Source: JASHVB01 sp049522565 (GTDB lineage Bacteria > Pseudomonadota > Alphaproteobacteria > Acetobacterales > Acetobacteraceae). Taken from it: a stretch of 6,572 nt of DNA. Positions 5,577 to 6,572 of the stretch are shown here, one piece after another. The position numbers and the translations under genes are program-made. Each line of letters begins with the position of its first letter. Within the stretch, counting starts at the first letter, position 1. Under the pieces are notes generated by a model. That model searched no databases. It was not told the DNA's origin and saw only the letters and a list, made by a program, of their open reading frames with translations. The DNA is taken from positions 1-6,572 of the forward strand of contig JBEKNT010000389.1 of assembly GCA_049522565.1 (NCBI GenBank). Direction: 5' to 3'.

Positions 5577-6572
5577 CTATTCGGCGGCAACCGCGGCGAG
5601 CGTCGGTCTGCCCGGACTCGGTCCGGTGTCAGGTCCATGCCGGATGGTGCGGACCATCAGGTAGACTTCGACCACGGCCAGCACCGAGTAGAACAACACG
5701 AAGCCAACCAGCGAGATCCAGACATTGCTGGCCGGCACGCTGGAAACCGAGAGGAAGGTCGGCAGCACGCCGTCGATCGTCCAGGGTTGTCGGCCGACCT
5801 CGGCGACCACCCAGCCGAGTTCCGCGGCCACCCAGGGCAGCGGCAGCGACCACAGGCAGACGCGCAGCAGCCAGCGGTGGCGTTCCAGGTTGCGCCGCGA
5901 CGCCAGCACGAACATCGTGGCGAACAGCGCGATGAAGTAGAAGCCGAGCGCCACCATGACGCGGAAGGTGAAGAACAACGGCAGCACCGGCGGGATGGTA
6001 TCCAGCGCCGCGGCGGCGATCTGGTCCTCGCCGGCGTCGGTCACGGCCGGCGTGTAGCGTTTCAGCAGCAGCGCGTAGCCGAGGTCGTTCCCATGCGCGT
6101 CGAATGCGGCGCGCGCGGTGGCATCATCGGGATGCGCGCGCAGCGTCTGCATCGCGCCATAGGCGACCATGCCGCTTTTGATGCGCAGCTCGGCCTCGGA
6201 CACCAGGTTGTCGATACCCTCCACCGGACCGTGCAGCGAGCGCGTCGCGATCAGTCCCAGCGCCCACGGCACGCGGATCGCGTCGTCGGTTTCGTGCGTA
6301 TTGATGTCCGGGATGCCGATCACCGTAAACGACGCCGGGGCCGGCTCGGTCTGCCACATCGCCTCGATCGCGGCGACCTTCATCTTCTGGTTCAGGCCTG
6401 CCGTGTAGCCGCTCTCGTCGCCCAGCACGACGACGGAGAGCGCCGAAGCCAGGCCGAAGCTTGCCGCCACCGTCATCGAGCGGATCGCCAGTCCGCGGTA
6501 CTTCCCGCGCAGCAGGTAGAACGCGCTGACCGAGAGCACGAACATCGCGCCGGTGACGTAGCCGGCGGAGAC
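5577..6572 (-). CDS. cydA: Cytochrome bd ubiquinol oxidase subunit I, C-terminal part
   Basis: CydA is the haem-bearing subunit (b558, b595, d) with the quinol site. The reading frame is open to the window edge, so 331 residues are visible; about 190 N-terminal residues, including both axial histidines, lie beyond. The first visible residues (SAGYVTGAM) are those that follow H186 in E. coli. Counting from the edge: WQTEP at 73-77, GIPD at 86-89, LGYALLLKRYTP near 164-175, FRVM with the haem b558 ligand M206 and R204, VVAE with E258 (E. coli E445, near haem b595/d), and GRQPW at 260-264. From GIPD to KRYTP there are 90 residues, as in E. coli, so this is the long Q-loop subfamily. It is first of the cydABX operon as seen; the promoter is outside the window, so oxygen or NO control cannot be judged. 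Confidence 0.95.
   Translation of the reverse strand, partial: VSAGYVTGAMFVLSVSAFYLLRGKYRGLAIRSMTVAASFGLASALSVVVLGDESGYTAGLNQKMKVAAIEAMWQTEPAPASFTVIGIPDINTHETDDAIRVPWALGLIATRSLHGPVEGIDNLVSEAELRIKSGMVAYGAMQTLRAHPDDATARAAFDAHGNDLGYALLLKRYTPAVTDAGEDQIAAAALDTIPPVLPLFFTFRVMVALGFYFIALFATMFVLASRRNLERHRWLLRVCLWSLPLPWVAAELGWVVAEVGRQPWTIDGVLPTFLSVSSVPASNVWISLVGFVLFYSVLAVVEVYLMVRTIRHGPDTGPSPGRPTLAAVAAE

Noticed and set aside
1..6572. CRISPR array, tRNA, rRNA, insertion sequence or phage attachment site
   Set aside because: No regularly spaced repeats, cloverleaf-like segments, transposase frames or terminal inverted repeats with target duplications were seen.

Overview
The window is GC-rich (most coding blocks are near or above 65% G+C) and uses ATG and GTG starts with clear Shine-Dalgarno sites. 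Its gene set (cytochrome bd oxidase, an NsrR-type Rrf2 regulator, a family 5 uracil-DNA glycosylase and a dialkylglycine decarboxylase) fits a proteobacterium. An alphaproteobacterium of the Acetobacteraceae/Rhodospirillales kind is my best guess, but this is inference and nothing here proves it.

Layout from left to right. Positions 1-294 hold no gene I can support, apart from a promoter-like pair just before the first gene. Positions 295-924 (+) encode a 209-residue protein in DNA of clearly lower G+C than its surroundings; its first two thirds align by eye with the chemotaxis deamidase CheD, including the Cys and His, and no chemotaxis genes are nearby. Six bases beyond its stop, on the opposite strand, ends dgdA (931-2244, -), a textbook 2,2-dialkylglycine decarboxylase with all the expected PLP and K+ ligands. 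Its start is a GTG with a good ribosome-binding site, not the ATG further upstream. Divergent from dgdA is a compact control region (2420-2484): a sigma70-like promoter, a 17-bp palindrome of the 7-1-7 Fur-box type and a Shine-Dalgarno site. These lead into a small uncharacterised gene (2496-2735, +) and then a [4Fe-4S] family 5 uracil-DNA glycosylase (2722 or 2824-3462, +).

A 341-base gap (3463-3803) has an AT-rich patch and several hairpins but no gene I can support. It is followed by nsrR (3804-4259, +), a nitric-oxide-sensing [Fe-S] repressor. Running towards it from the right edge is the cytochrome bd operon cydA (partial) - cydB - cydX (6572 to 4312, -). Its genes are packed so tightly that the Shine-Dalgarno sites of cydB and cydX overlap the preceding stop codons. 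CydX (34 residues) is the small subunit usually missed in annotation.

How they work together: cydABX makes a high-affinity, NO-tolerant quinol oxidase, and the neighbouring NsrR senses NO, so the right half looks like a respiration and nitrosative-stress locus. The left half is a set of unrelated metabolic, repair and accessory genes. The two most interesting points are the orphan CheD-like protein and the Fur-box-like operator in front of the unknown small gene and the Fe-S glycosylase.
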